A DNA stretch of 64,000 nt from Agapanthus africanus (GCA_030015575.1 JASDDO010000006.1:206651632-206715631), one strand, 5' to 3'; shown: positions 1-11,530, counted from the stretch's first letter. The notes: a model not told the origin generated them from the sequence alone. Translations and numbers: made by a program.

Positions 1-784
1 GCATTCATGATGCATACATACCTGCTAGTATATCCTGCCATACCTGTATTATAGATGCTAGGATGCTTGTGTGCATGCTTGCGATAGCCTCTATAGATGT
101 TATTTATTACTCACGAGTTGGCAACTCACCCCCGTTGTGCCACAGTCTTTTGCAGGTCCGCTCCGTCAGCACAGTAGCGGCGGGCGCACTTGCTTCTTTT
201 GCCTCTTTTGCCTGGACTCGAGGCTTTTGCTCGTAGGTGGGTTGTATTATTATTTTGTACCACCTTGTATATTCTTTTTATCTAGAGTACTCCATCTACT
301 GTATCTACCTGTATTGTTGTATATTGACCTAGAGACGAGATTGTGAGATTGGTGGGCTTTTTATGCTGTATTTTGGGGTCGAGCTCACTTGAGTCGACAT
401 GATGTTTTACTTGTGCTTCTTATATTTATTTATGCATATTGCTGATTTACATTGAGTAGGATTTGTGACCGCCTTGTGGCGAAGAGCAAGCTCCCGCTTG
501 GGGATGCCTTATTTGTTGTATTCATATATATTCTTGTTGTACCCATTTTGGGGGGCCAGTATTTACAAAGGAGACTCTGCCGAAATTTTCGGAAAAATTT
601 ATATTGTTTTTAAAAAGGCTTGATATGACTTATTTGATAAACTCGCTTTCAATTGATTGGTTTTCCTTCACTCTTCTGCTTTTTGGTTTTGATTTTTGGG
701 CTTTGGCTTACTTATTTTACGGACGTCTTGAGACGTTTCGTAACTTAAGTGCTAGTCATGTTCCGTACCCTGCGAGTCGTGACA
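1..784 (+). mobile_element. LARD-family LTR, 3' part (left end off-window)
   Basis: This stretch matches the last ~0.8 kb of the LARD LTRs at 8.6-9.35 kb and 22.3-22.9 kb. It carries the GAGTTGGCAACTC block near 115, a GCTCCCGCTTGGGGATGCC block near 490 and a GGGGCCAGTATTTAC-like block near 550. It ends in GTCGTGACA at 784, the same LTR terminus as the complete copies. No primer site follows, so it is a 3' LTR or a solo LTR. It lies against the distal part of the CACTA element and was probably inserted into it. The left boundary is outside the window, so no target duplication can be checked. It is a non-coding fossil. Confidence 0.8.
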
Positions 785-999
785 CAAAATGAGTATTCGT
801 GCAATATACCTAGAGGTGTGGCAAAGCCCACACGGAAGGAGGCATCCGAAAGGGTCTCAGATCGGGGTGCAAGACCGGCCCTCTGAAGCTCCCTAGGCAG
901 CTCTCCGGACGACAGAACCGCTCTGCCTCTGCCTCTGCCTCTGCCGGTGTCGCGGCTAGAGCTCCTGACGCCTCTCGCTGCTCTCGTCATCGTCATCAA
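785..999 (-). pseudogene. possible start of a second CACTA gene (RG-rich)
   Basis: A minus-strand open frame begins at 999. Its start is basic and rich in Arg-Gly (a short RGRGRGR run), encoded by a CTCTGC hexamer repeat at about 921-945. It continues to 785, where LTR sequence replaces it. CACTA elements often carry a second gene next to TNP2, and the position fits. I see no diagnostic domain, the frame is short and the hexamer repeat alone could create it. Treat this as a weak candidate. Confidence 0.2.
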
Positions 1000-1037
1000 A
1001 TCTTGATAAAATGGTTCATGGACGCATTAGAAAATCA

Positions 1038-1980
1038 TTACATATGCATGTTATATATGTATAGATCGTAAAATGTGAAGTAATAATATAACATTTCTAA
1101 TAACCTTTTTCGTTTCGTGGACGCATTAGACATATCTACTTGGATTTCATCACCGATATCATTTCTAACCCACGTAACTTCTTGATCAGCCGAAGACAAT
1201 CCGTCTTTTAAAACAGACGGTCGGAGCACTCTAAGTCTTCTCTCTTCTTCATCCTCATCGATGTCCTCGAATTCTGGGACATCGTAAAAATCCCTGGGTT
1301 TCCAACGGCATACGACACTCCATCCCGGATGCTTCAAACACTGTGAGTAGTATACTTAGAATGCTTGGTTCGGAAAGATAAACGGAACTTCCTTACCGTA
1401 AAATCGAAGTTTGTTCACACTGGTCAATCCATATTCATCTGTCCAAGTCCCGAGATTGCTTCTCCACTTATCCGTATAAGTTCGTGTATCGTACTAAGTA
1501 CACTGAAATATATAAAAGGGTTCTGATCGTCCGGGATATTGGATGCCAAGTATACAATTTAAGTATCCATAATAAATCACACCATCTGATCCTATCGTCG
1601 CAATCTCACTATTCTGAATGGTTCTAGATGTTTCTATGTCCTTAATTTCGAATTTGTATCCAAGAGCACCTAATCCTTTATAATATGCAACATCCATACT
1701 AGGAAACTGAGCTAAACATCTTGAATCACTATCTAATGATGCAAACAAGTTCGGATCGTGGATCTAACAAAACAAATTTTACGACAAATACATAACGATA
1801 TAAGTTTAGATTAAAACTGATAGCAATAACATGTTATTCGAATAACTTACATGATCTGCAACCCAATCGCAAAAAATATCCCGATGATATTTTTCCAATC
1901 GTTCATCGTTCCAATCAGGATGCCCCTCGCGTACCTCGTTAAAATGAATTCTGTTCTCTACAATAAATTATGATATTCAT
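1038..1980 (-). pseudogene. CACTA transposase C-terminal region (DUF4216-like)
   Basis: A short exon at about 1852-1960 reads VREGHPDWNDERLEKYHRD and ends at a GTAAGT-type donor. After an intron ending TTAG at about 1763 come IHDPNLFASLDSDS and MDVAYYKGLGALGYKFEIKD, then TIQNSE, GVIYYGYLNCILGIQYPG, YIFQC, WTDEYGLTSVNKLRFYGKEVPF, HPGWSVVCRWKPRDFYDVPE and an acidic stretch. These match the C-terminal region of CACTA transposases (the YYG, F.C.W and PF.LASQA landmarks). Two in-frame stops, a TAG near 1492 at an expected Trp and a TAA near 1351 at an expected Gln, break it. Confidence 0.78.
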
Positions 1981-2490
1981 ATTATATCATTTCATACACG
2001 CACAAACACAAATATAACAATTAATCCAAAAAAAATTACTTTCTAATTTTTTCAAGACATGCGGTATTGAGGAGGATAAACCGCTATATCTTGTTGATAA
2101 ACATAGTGTCTACCCTTTTATAATCGGCTTTACCATATGGCCCTTCCAAAATTCTTCGAGGCCGGTTAAGTCTCGTCTCAATGTTCTCGTCCAGATAGCA
2201 GGAACAAAATGTGGTTGCTTCATCTAGATGATAACCTTGCATGATAGAACTCTCTGTTCGATTTCTATTGCATATATACTTTTTAAGAGTGTAGAGCTAC
2301 CTGAAGAAAAATATGTTAAATAAATAAATACGGGCATACAGGACAACAATAATTTTACAAATTGCGCGAAACGAAAAATTCCACGTACCTCTCGACGGGA
2401 TACATCCATCAATATTGTACCGATCCGGCTAACTTAGCCTCAGTTGCAAGATAAACCGTCAGGTGTATTATGATATCGAAGAATGACGGT
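1960..2490 (-). pseudogene. CACTA transposase, DUF4218 part with intron
   Basis: The minus strand reads FPPSFFDIIIHLTVYLATEA and AGSVQY, then a TGA where the family has Arg, then WMYPVERY. A GTACGT donor follows at about 2388 and an AG acceptor lies at about 2270. After it come NRTESSIMQGYHLDEATTFC and IETRLNRPRR, which match the conserved RPEGSIAEGY and FCSRYL region of DUF4218. A further stop and a second likely donor (AAGTAATTTT) lie near 2055-2075, just after RFILLNT. The introns are inferred from motif continuity and splice-site sequence only. Confidence 0.75.
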
Positions 2491-3106
2491 GGGAAATAAG
2501 CTCAAACTTGCAATGTATCAACGCAATGGAATTTTCTAGTTTCTCCAGCGTCACAACGTCCAGTGTTTTAGCGCATAATTCTTTGGAAAAACAACATAGG
2601 TCATTGATTACTAGACCAACCGATTCGGGGAGGGAAGTCCTGAGGGTTAATGGGAGAAGGTGCTCCATAATAACATGGTGATCATGACTTTTCAGCCCAT
2701 CGATTTTGCTTTTCACAATTTTAATCTTCTTACTGAATGATCCTGAGAAAGCTGTGGGAACATTCAAATCATGCAACACCCGCAGGAATCTTTTCTTCAC
2801 CGGTTGTGACATATGATACACGGAATTGGGAAGTACAAACTTGCTTGGTTTACCCGCTACTGGTTTAGGATTCAATTCACTTCTAATTTCCAAGTCCTGT
2901 AGATCCATCCGAGCATTAAGTTTGTCTTTCGATTTCTCGTCTTTACAAAGAAGCAAGTTGAGTATGTCCAGACAATGACGCACAAAATTTGTTGACCAGT
3001 ACGAAAGCTCGAAGAAAATGCTTAAATTGTTCCAGAATGGTGGTTTGACCTGTTTTGTCGGATCCATCCCGAAGGTCACATTTGACCTGTTTTGTAACCA
3101 TCCCAC
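2468..3106 (-). pseudogene. CACTA transposase core, C-terminal part
   Basis: The open stretch carries SIFFELSYWSTNFVRHCLD, KSKDKLNARMDLQDLEIRSEL, IDGLKSHDHHVIMEHLLPL and ESVGLVINDLC, all in the order seen in TNP2 proteins after the LSGE motif. The usual HIEKN-containing segment after RHxLD is largely absent, which suggests an in-frame loss of roughly a dozen codons. Near 2490 the frame shifts, and the neighbouring frame then reads FPPSFFDI, the start of DUF4218. Confidence 0.85.
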
Positions 3107-3786
3107 TGAGCAGTGACGTCCTCTCCGGACAATGGTGCTGGTGGTCCAAGAAGCTCCTGATGACCATCAAAGTGAACAGCGTCTAACCTGTAGGGGTGGT
3201 CTAGAGGCAGGAAACGTCGATGGCCGCAATAACAAACCTTCATACTAAAATTCAAGAATTTCGATATTGTATGTTGATGGCAATGAAGACATGCTTTGTG
3301 ACCATTTACGGACCAACTTGATAGCATTCCATACGCAGGAAAGTCATTAATTTTCCACATTAAAGCCGCACGCAGTATGAAGGTTGTATTTGTGTTTGCA
3401 TCGTAAGTCTATACACCATCAATAAATAAAGATTTTAACTCCCCGATCAGAGGTCGGAGATAGACGTCGATATTGTTTCCCGGTGAGTTTGGTCCGTCGA
3501 TAAGAAGAGTCATCATAAAGTATGAATTGTCCATAGCCAACCAAGGCGACAGATTATAAACTATCATTACAACAGTTCATGTGCTATGGCTTCCAGCCAT
3601 ATAGTTGAATGGGCAGAAGTCATCACTGGCCGGTCCGAGCCTGACATTGTGAGGATCGCTACTGAATATTGCATGCCTCCTATCGAAATCCTTCCATGCC
3701 GGTGAATCTCTTGGATGAATCATTTTTCCATCTTCACATGGAGGAGCACGGTGATGCCAAATCATTTCTCGGCTGTTTTCTTGCAC
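3076..3786 (-). pseudogene. CACTA transposase core, middle part
   Basis: This continues the Transposase_21 core. From 3786 it reads MIWHHRAPPCEDGKMIHP, then WKDFD, DPHNVRLG, PFNYMAG, SPWLAMDNSYF, GNNIDVYLRPL, ALMWKINDFPAYGMLSSW, GHRRFLPLDHPYR and PPAPLSGEDV. These are landmark motifs of plant TNP2 proteins in the correct order. Two in-frame stops interrupt it. A TGA near 3577 sits where the family has Trp, and a TAG near 3407 follows DGV. Both could come from C-to-T or G-to-A change. The frame otherwise holds down to 3076. Confidence 0.85.
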
Positions 3787-4658
3787 CTGAATAGCCTCTG
3801 CAGCCTCTGTATTATGGGAAAGTATCGTGCTATCTTAATAGGTATATCGGGCTTCTTATCAGAATCTTTCGGCTTATACCTGGCCTCTCCGCATGTTGCA
3901 CACTCTTTCAAATCTGAATTCTCTTTCCTGTACAACAGGAAATTTTTAGGACATACTTGAATCTTCTCACACTTCAGACCCAAATCAGACATCATCTTCT
4001 GGGCTCCATACCAGCTGTCGGGCACGTTATTTACCGGGGGCATAGAATCTTTCAAGAACGAAAGAAGTATTGTGAATGACTTGTTGCTCCATCCATTTAG
4101 GCACTTAATCTGGAAAAGTTGGAAGAACCATGAGAGGGTGGAATACTTTGCATTCTCATAAATTGGTTTTCTAGTATCATTCATGAAATTTTCATAGTTA
4201 TCCGCACGCGGTGCTTGACCGGAAGTAATGTCATCTTCGGTACGAATAGATTCATCTAGGGCAGCCTCAACCATATCCTCCATTTCTTCTGATGGAAAGA
4301 AATTACCGTCTTCTTCTTCTGCCGCATTACCGTCTTCTCGTTCTTCTTCTGTCGCATTATTGTCTTCTCCTTCTTCTTCTGCCGCATTACTGTGTTCTTC
4401 TCCTTTCCCGTGATATAGCCAAGTTGTATAAAGTCTAGTAAAATGATATTTAACGATATGAAGCTCTGCAAATTCTACCTTCTGCCAGTACTTATTCCAA
4501 CATCTATCGCACGAGCAGAGAATCTTCTCTATCACGATCTTATTATGTGCGCGTGCAAATTCAATAAAAACGGCAACTCCTGCGACAAACTTAGGTTGCA
4601 TACGTTGTTGCCAATCCACATGCATCCAGCCCTTAACTCTGACGTACTCATGGGCCAT
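3762..4658 (-). pseudogene. CACTA transposase N-terminal part (298 codons open)
   Basis: This is the longest intact frame of the transposase. Residues 8-85 resemble the transposase-associated domain: GWM at 10-12, a Cys/His-type cluster CSCDRCWNKYW at 48-58 and HGK at 83-85. Residues 88-120 form an acidic stretch made from an imperfect 30-36 bp tandem repeat (NAAEEEGED-like units). Residues 170-298 enter the Transposase_21 core, with NGWSNKSFTILLSFLKDSMPP around 188-208, a CATCGEARYKP motif at 253-263 and RYFPIIQRLQRLF at 278-290. The start MAHEYVRVKGWM matches the usual family start. The frame ends at TGA next to MIWHH in the neighbouring frame, so one base has been lost near 3763. Confidence 0.88.
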
Positions 4659-5047
4659 GCTAGACTGTATAACATATAAATTGAAGGTTATAATGACTAT
4701 ATTAAGAAATCTAAGAACGGGATAGTTACTGACAAAGGAGAAAATCCGTGTATATGCTTTGTGTGTGCGTTTGTCGTTGAAAAGAATAAATTATCAATAA
4801 TCAAAGTTAGATTTGAGGATACCCATGTATGAGTTGTATTCTATATATGTGTGTTTCAATTTATGATTTCGCTTAAGTGTAAAGTTGTTAGTGTGTAAGT
4901 ACTGTGTGTGTGTTTGTTGTGTATTCGTGATGTATGTGTGTGTTTCGGCTGTCGGGGGTAAGGCTTCTATCCCATTAAGAATTTATAGAGCAGACACCCA
5001 TTCGCTTGTGCTTTCAACTGTTTCGAGTAAATTTCGGTAGCACCTCA
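4659..5047 (-). other. CACTA sequence upstream of the transposase start
   Basis: No coding signal is visible. The stretch has TG-rich simple sequence around 4750-4950 (TGTGTGTG-like runs) and ends at the LARD-A insertion point. In the element before insertion it would join 16497 onwards as 5' leader or intron. Confidence 0.5.
5043..5047. repeat. LARD-A target duplication, left copy
   Basis: CCTCA immediately precedes the TGTAAC start of the LTR. The right copy at 16492-16496 is CCTCC, matching at four of five bases, which is acceptable for an old insertion. Confidence 0.55.
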
Positions 5048-5386
5048 TGTAACATTTCAGAAAAAATAAAATATTATTTTTGGGAATTTATATAATTAAA
5101 TAATAAATATTATGAATATCCTTATGATATGGTATAATTAAATACCGATAAATTGGGAAATATTTGGAAAATTATAGGAATTACTGAAATGAGGGTGTTT
5201 TACATGATTTAATCAAATTATAAATTCTTTATGATTAAATATATTCCATTTTAATGCTAATCGCAGTTGAATATCACTAATCGTGCATTAAGCTTGATTT
5301 GTGCACAAGACATGCACAATGTCATATTTCACATTTTTACATTTTCCTACCATGGTCTTTTCTTTTTATCATGCATGGCTTTGTTT

Positions 5387-5392
5387 TATAAA
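5387..5392 (+). promoter_or_regulatory. candidate TATA box in LARD-A LTR
   Basis: TTTTATAAAGG is kept in the 3' LTR at 12538-12543 although the surroundings have drifted. Its position in the first part of the LTR fits U3. No start site can be shown from sequence. Confidence 0.3.
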
Positions 5393-6383
5393 GGAAATGA
5401 AATGAAAAGATTAGAAAAGAAAGAGAAAAGAAAAAGAAAATAGATTAAACAAAGAAGTATGGGCAAGAGAGAGAGAGGGTGAGGGGTCTCCTTGAACCTT
5501 GGCTCATTGTCCCCTTCATTATTTCCTTCATCAATTTTCTCCCTTCCCTCATCCATGGCTGCCCTCACTCCCCCAGCTCCTATAAACCCTCACAACACCA
5601 CCAAAAACAACTCAAAACACTTCATTCCCTTCATTAAAAACTTGCACAAGCTCACTACAAGCATGGGAGATCAAGAAAACATGGATTTTGAAGACTTGGG
5701 GCAACTCAAGAAATTTCTTGAGTTACCAAATGAGATACTCCCTTCACCATTAGAGTATTAATGCATTTCCTTTAGCTTCCATTTAAGTTTAGAACCGATT
5801 TAGTGTAGTTGAGTGAACTTGGAAAATTCCTAGAAGAGGTTAGGGGATTTTATGAGTTGTGAAGTGTAAATTGAGGTTAGTAGAGGCCATACAACCCCTT
5901 TAGTGTTAGAATTCTGGACAAAACCAAAGGCTAGACCATAAACCATGAACTTTAGAATCCCTGATATCGGGAATTTATGGAAATTGTGAGGTTATTTAGA
6001 GAACTGCTAACACCCGGGGACCCCAGAGATTATTTAACAATTACTGTGATACAAGCAGGCAACCAAGAAGAATTACCCAAGACCCGAGACCCAAACCCCA
6101 ACCCATGGCCACAAATTAATGCCTTCTGGCCGCAAATTCCAGCCAGGACTTGACCCATGTGTCTCGTGCTTGATCTGTGGTCCCTATATCAGTTAATTTA
6201 ACCCCTCATATATGCAAAATTGGCTAATTCAACCTAGGGTAAAATCTGGAGGTGTTTTCTTGAGTTGCTGCTTTGTTTTGCTACTTCGTTTTTACTTGAG
6301 TTTTGGTATCTGGGTTTTGACTGATGGTTTGACGTTTGTACATCGACATCGAGGATTTGTTGGTTATTCTTTCATGCCTAGAC

Positions 6384-6401
6384 CATAGGTTTTAACCTAT
6401 G
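6384..6401. repeat. perfect palindrome CATAGGTTTTAACCTATG
   Basis: Two 8-base arms surround a TT centre. The same 18 bases occur in both LARD-B LTRs at 20095-20112 and 26394-26411. The LARD-A 3' LTR has a one-base variant near 13524. It lies where the shared LTR portion begins. Confidence 0.7.
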
Positions 6402-6623
6402 TACGTATCGTGTATCGTTTTGGTTTTCGTGCGCGATTCTATTTACGATGCTATGTGTATACATATGTAGGTACGTCCGCGTGGACTTCGGACGATGAAG
6501 AAGAGGATGGAGACATCGACTTCGGCAAGTGAGGATCAAGGTGAGTAGATATGTATCTACGGGGGAAGTCGGGTGGATGACGTACAGCACCCCCGCAGTT
6601 TCGTAGTGCAAAATATGAATACG

Positions 6624-6624
<1 letters not shown>

Positions 6625-6675
<51 letters not shown>
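6625..6675. repeat. (TA)n microsatellite
   Basis: About 25 TA units in the LARD-A 5' LTR. The 3' LTR has a much shorter TA run followed by TG repeats near 13770-13796. Confidence 0.95.
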
Positions 6676-6677
<2 letters not shown>

Positions 6678-7691
6678 GTATTGTGATACGTGGATGTTAT
6701 TCAGATAGGTTTTTAGATGTTAATGGATTAGTTTTAGTGTATTAGAAGTAACTTAGTTTAGCTTCTTAGTCGCAAAACCCTAGAGTAAAGTTTTGCACAC
6801 ACGCACACACACGCATACATTTGTTTTACTTATACGTATATGGTGATATATATATATATATATACATATATGTTTGTGAGTATGTGTGTATATATATATA
6901 TGTGGATAATGAGAATAGTACATGGTACTTGGAGATGAGTCGATGTGATTGGGCATGATGCCACGAGATCGGTGATGTGATTTGGTTCGTATTATGAGAT
7001 ACGACATGATATTATAGCGGATCTTTAGGCGATGTGTTTTCATATACACGCATATATATGTTGATGGTATTAGAGTGTACTAGACTTTAGATCAGTACCC
7101 CTAATTCAGGATATGATAATAATGATACCAGATAAATAATCAGATAAATGTGATAGTTGACCCGTACCCTGATTTGGGATGTCGTACGAGCTATAATTAT
7201 GATGATAGATCCGTACTATTGACTTGAGGATGTCATATTATATATATTGTATCGTACGTGATACTATTGAGGTGGGATCACCGACTACTAGATGTATATA
7301 TATATCGAATCAGACTTAGGTGGTTTTCCTTACCCTTTCGATTAGTCTGTTAGTTTAGTCTTGTAGTTTACTTAGTAGATGTTATACTTAGCTCGAGTCA
7401 TACCTATTTCCAAAACTAACGAATTGTGAGTATTTTAAAGATAGGCCAAGAGGTACTACGGATATTTCAAAGGACGTACCTTTTCGTAAATACACCGTAG
7501 CCCCTATTTTCTAAACACCACAATTCGTGCTATTTCAATGCCAAACGGTATGACTCGTGTATATTAATGTAGATTCCTTATTGTTGCGCTTATTATTCAT
7601 TTTCCGCATATTCTTTCTATTCGCATCGCATTGCATGTTTAAATGTGTTTTTATTGTTATACTGAACCCATGTTATCAGGACACCAGCACC

Positions 7692-7756
7692 ATTACCGAT
7701 GATGCATATGTCTACGAACACTTACTTGCCGGCCCGCACACATCATCATCGGTAAT
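7692..7756 (+). other. conserved LTR hairpin, LARD-A 5' copy
   Basis: ATTACCGATGATG at 7692-7704 pairs perfectly with CATCATCGGTAAT at 7744-7756 across a 39-base loop holding TTGCCGG. The same structure occurs in every LARD LTR that spans this site: 14836-14900, 21325-21390, 27650-27715, and 60329-60394 on the minus strand. Confidence 0.85.
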
Positions 7757-9355
7757 TTCCATGTCACGTACACTATAGAAAATATTAATGCATCGACATC
7801 GCTTGCTAGCTGATAGTTCCGATATATCATTACTGTGCTAGATTAGACATTGCATTTATTATTGAGATACTTCATGCATTTATATATTCGTTTGTCATGA
7901 AATATTATGGAGCTTTATGCCAGTATTCACTGTCAATTGACATCGTGAATTGAGATTTCGGATTTCCATGAGATTTATGGTTTTGGAAAAACCGCAAGGA
8001 TTTTAAAAACTGGTTATCATTTCTAAAGATAAAATTATGGTTTTCTCATGATATGATTTGAGAGATGTCCACCATGAATTTTCTCGGCTCTTGAGCGATA
8101 TCATACACCCGATTCGAGAAGGAGGAGGAACCGTTTGTGGGTGCATGGTGGACCCAGTGCGGTACCCCGGGACAAGATGGTCGCAGATGATGGCGTTGAG
8201 CCTGGCAGGGGAGCACTACCGACCGGTGATTTTATTGTGATGCGCCGGATATCCAGAGGATACCGACGCGGTCTTGAGATTCGATGATATGGGCCAGTCC
8301 GGATTGCCGGATCCCTAGATATTGAGATTTGATGATACAGACCAGTCCGGATTGCCGGAGCGTGAGATATTGAGATATTGGGATATATATATTTGTGTCG
8401 ATTCTTGACACCGATTTTCTGATGATTTCATTGATGATACTTCGATATTTATACAGAAATCTCACTGAGACAAGAAAACAGATTTTCTCATTTAGATATA
8501 TTCTGTTTTCATTTATTCATACATCATATATATGATATGTTACTACCTGAGGCATTTACAGGAGCACTTGGTATTACACTTATGTATAGATGTTCACCCT
8601 TGCCATTATTATATGCTTCAGCTTATATATTGAGGATATTATTATCGTATAACCTAGGGTTGAGTCATACATGCGATTTCTGCTCGGTGATGTTTTCTAC
8701 TCACGAGTTGGCAACTCACCCCCGTTGTACCACAGTTTCTTGCAGGTTTTGCCGTACAGGTTTCCTTGGCGGCTTTGCTGGCACACTGCTCTTTCAGGGT
8801 GATTGCTTTGGTAGGTGGGTTCACTCGCATCATGACCACCCTTGTATTTCATTATATTCAGTTGTATCTAGTAAACTCCATCAACCAGACTTGTATATTT
8901 TTTAGACTTAGAAGACCAGTGTATATTCTTTCGACCTTAGTGTCACGCTTGTATTATTATGGTTTTCTTGATGATTTTGAGTTTCCTTTTCAGTTTTGAT
9001 CCTCGCCTATCGGCGTTGTATATTATATTGCTTGCGTGGTTATGACCGCCAATTGGCGAAGTGCTAGCTCCCGCTTGGGGATGCCTTTATATATATTTCA
9101 TGTGTTGTACCCTTTTGGGTCCAGTATTTACAAAGGAAACTCTACCGAAATTTTCAGAAAAGACTTGATGTTTTAAAAATGTCATACTTCGGCTTATGAT
9201 TGTTAAACCACTTGCTTTAAAACTAAACTTTTCCGTCTTTCTTCTTTTAAATGGTTTAGATTTCTGGGATTTTGGCTTACTTGAATTAGAAGGGGTCCTA
9301 TAGACTTCATATGATTCAATTGCCAGTCACGTGCCATTTCGGGTCATGACAAACT

Positions 9356-9367
9356 TGGTATCAGAGC
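9356..9367 (+). other. primer binding site, initiator tRNA-Met
   Basis: TGGTATCAGAGC lies four bases after the 5' LTR. It is the standard plant primer site complementary to the 3' end of initiator tRNA-Met. Confidence 0.9.
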
Positions 9368-10211
9368 GCTAGGTTAACCTTGGTTCGAGACTATGTTGAC
9401 TATGCGGAGTCTAAGGTGTACATATATATTCGGAACCAAGGCTTGACCTTACGGAACTTAGACTTGGTCGAGAGGGTATTAGACCCGAACTTTCGTCGCG
9501 TAGGTTGTCCTTGGTTGATGGAGTAGGTGACTTATGTAGATTGACGTACCGTGTGTATGTTCCGCGGCATACTTACGATACGCTACTCTGCTTAAGAAGC
9601 CTTAGGATGTACATTTCCTTGCACAGTATTATATTCATTCTTATGATTTATCCTTATCGATATCGGTTTATGGTTTTTGCTGCCGCGATTACACGGGCAG
9701 AGAGAGCTGCGGCTAGAGTTGCGGTCAGCACGAGCTCGTCACGGACGAGGACTGATCAGTGCGTGATTCCAGGGACCCACAATTGTATAGATGTGTCATT
9801 TTATTGTGTTTTCGCGCCATGAGCTTTTGATGGATTGCTTTTACAAAATTTCTCGAACGTGCAGATCAGCACCGGAGGATCGGGCTACCGCTAGAGACCA
9901 GCCAGAATGTGATGACCTTCAATGCACCGATTATTCTTAATGATTGAGGCACTGTTCAGGATACAGACGAATGAATTGAATGAATTCAGTTATTGCTGCG
10001 ACTGACGAGATATCGCCCCAGATATTTGAAGCTAATGCAGCACGAGTTGTACGTAGAGATATTATAGAAGATCGCTAGTCACCCATGGATGAATGACTAA
10101 GACATGTGATTCGTTTGCATACCCCGATGCGAGGTCATCAGATTGATTGATTCCAGCTAGAGAAGACTTCACGCAGGTATGTTGGGAGTCGAAAGAAAAC
10201 GATCGAATGTC

Positions 10212-10620
10212 TGAAACCCATTTTCCAAGTTTAAAGTATTCAGAAAAACATGCAAGTAATTCCGTGGACCCTCTAGAAGAATGAAACCCTAACTCGATAT
10301 AATGACCATGGGAACGCTTTTGAACCTTAGGGTTTGCAGTAGTTCTGCGGTGCCATTAGTGAGGCTTGGGTTTGCCCTTCTATGGCTGGTCCATAGGTAC
10401 TGTGGCATGTACTGGATATTATTAAACTGTGCACGAGTGTTGAGCTCTCGGGAAATTATGGGACTTTGGCAAATCGATCGAAAAGAACGACGTCGTTCGG
10501 ATATCATGTGATGCGATACATTGCTTGGGAGACTCCAGATATGAGTATAGTCGTTGGAGCGCAGTCCATGCAGCCACGAAGAGACGAGTCCGAATCAGTC
10601 GACATTAGAGAAAAGCGGAG
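10212..10620 (+). other. interior block shared by LARD-A and LARD-B
   Basis: About 400 bases align with 23304-23717 at roughly 85-90% by eye, including GGACCCTCTAGAAGAATGAAA and the ATTAGTGAGGCTTGGGTTTG core. Neither copy keeps a shared long reading frame. It may hold packaging or structural RNA signals, which is inference. Confidence 0.65.
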
Positions 10621-11280
10621 TAAGTGGTTTGTATGAGATTACGTTCCACTCCATTGAGATCAGAGATGTGATACGCATGCAGAGGCGTCGAATATGGATA
10701 TTTCTTCCAGGAGGAGTCGTGATGAATATGCAGCCGTTCCGGAACAAGAAATAGATTTAGTAAAGGGTGATAACTTCCGGGCAGTTTAGCAGAAATGAGA
10801 TTCGGGAGAGACCTAGACAAAACCTTTCTGGAATACTATATGAGAAGACTTGGACCCAGGATCAGTCGTACTGCGCACACCCAGTAGGCCAGAGTTCGGT
10901 ATCGTCGACGAGACATGTTACGAGTGACCATGATAGTTAGCCAGAGATCTTTAGAGGATGTGCCAGAGCGGGATTGTTTCCGCCATCTTGGATTTCGGTA
11001 TTTTGGGCGATTTATTTGCTTGATTGAGATTTTGTGCACCACAGTTGTACTTGACATCGATTTGATATCATTCGTGATGTGGATTTTGATTTCATGCCTA
11101 TGGTATGCATGTGATTTTACCTGTGCTTTCGGTGTAGTTTCCATGCACTTTTAGTATTTTGATTCGATTTTATGAACGCTGATGCACAAGGTTGTGAGAT
11201 TATATACCACGGTATACTTGATTTGGATTGATATGTGCTGTATACCGTTGATTTTGATTGTGATACTCGATATTTGTTTT

Positions 11281-11530
11281 CGTGCACCTTGTGCACTTGA
11301 CTTGGATTCTTGCGCATACTTGACGCGTTTGATACGATTTTGGTGCAGGCCAGATGTACTAGATCGGGATTCTTCGTGCATATCAGATGCACCTGATATT
11401 GTTGTTAGGCACACACCATTGCCCTTGGCGGGTGTTTTCGTTCACACCCACTACTCTTAGATTTTGTTTTAGTGCACATGTATGGCATATTTATTGATTT
11501 CGATTTCCATGCGCACCAGACACACGGGGC
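11281..11530 (+). repeat. degenerate 32 bp GTGCAC tandem array, LARD-A
   Basis: Successive units begin GTGCAC or GTGCGC and carry a second TGCAC about 12 bases later, followed by TTGAT and GATTTT. Units are strongly diverged here. The better-kept homologous array is at 24041-24283 in LARD-B. Confidence 0.65.

Larger units (their letters stand above)
1038..4658 (-). pseudogene. TNP2-type CACTA transposase gene, decayed
   Basis: Reading leftwards from 4658, the conceptual translation follows the order of plant CACTA transposases. First comes a transposase-associated N-terminal zinc-binding-like domain, then the Transposase_21 core, then DUF4218 (FPPSFFDI, WMYPVERY), and last a DUF4216-like C-terminal region with YYGYLNCI and VPFIFPNQAF. 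Three probable introns with GT/AG ends lie in the distal half, at about 2388-2270, 2054-1960 and 1851-1763. Decay is moderate: one single-base shift near 3763, another near 2490, and in-frame stops near 3577, 3407, 2421, 1492 and 1351. The protein would bind element ends and catalyse cut-and-paste transposition. The gene is not functional as it stands. Each part is listed separately. Confidence 0.85.
5048..9351 (+). repeat. LARD-A 5' LTR
   Basis: Starts TGTAACATTTCAG and ends GGGTCATGACA. The first ~1.25 kb is AT-rich and unlike LARD-B. From about 6330 the sequence is shared with LARD-B. Internal landmarks are a palindrome at 6384-6401, a (TA)n run near 6650, the conserved hairpin at 7692-7756, the tandem AGTCCGGATTGCCGGA unit at 8270-8370, and the GAGTTGGCAACTC block near 8705. 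Open frames here are not conserved in the 3' LTR and are not genes. Confidence 0.88.

Noticed and set aside
7692-7756. tRNA or microRNA gene
   Set aside because: There is no cloverleaf or tRNA promoter box. A 13-base stem with a 40-base loop is too short for a typical plant microRNA precursor without further evidence.
8537-8905. 122-codon plus-strand open frame
   Set aside because: It lies within LTR sequence with many homologous copies in the window. The frame is not kept among them.
9690-10200. Gag remnant in the LARD-A interior
   Set aside because: A few bases recall the start of a Gypsy gag, but no motif can be read in any frame, so it cannot be supported.
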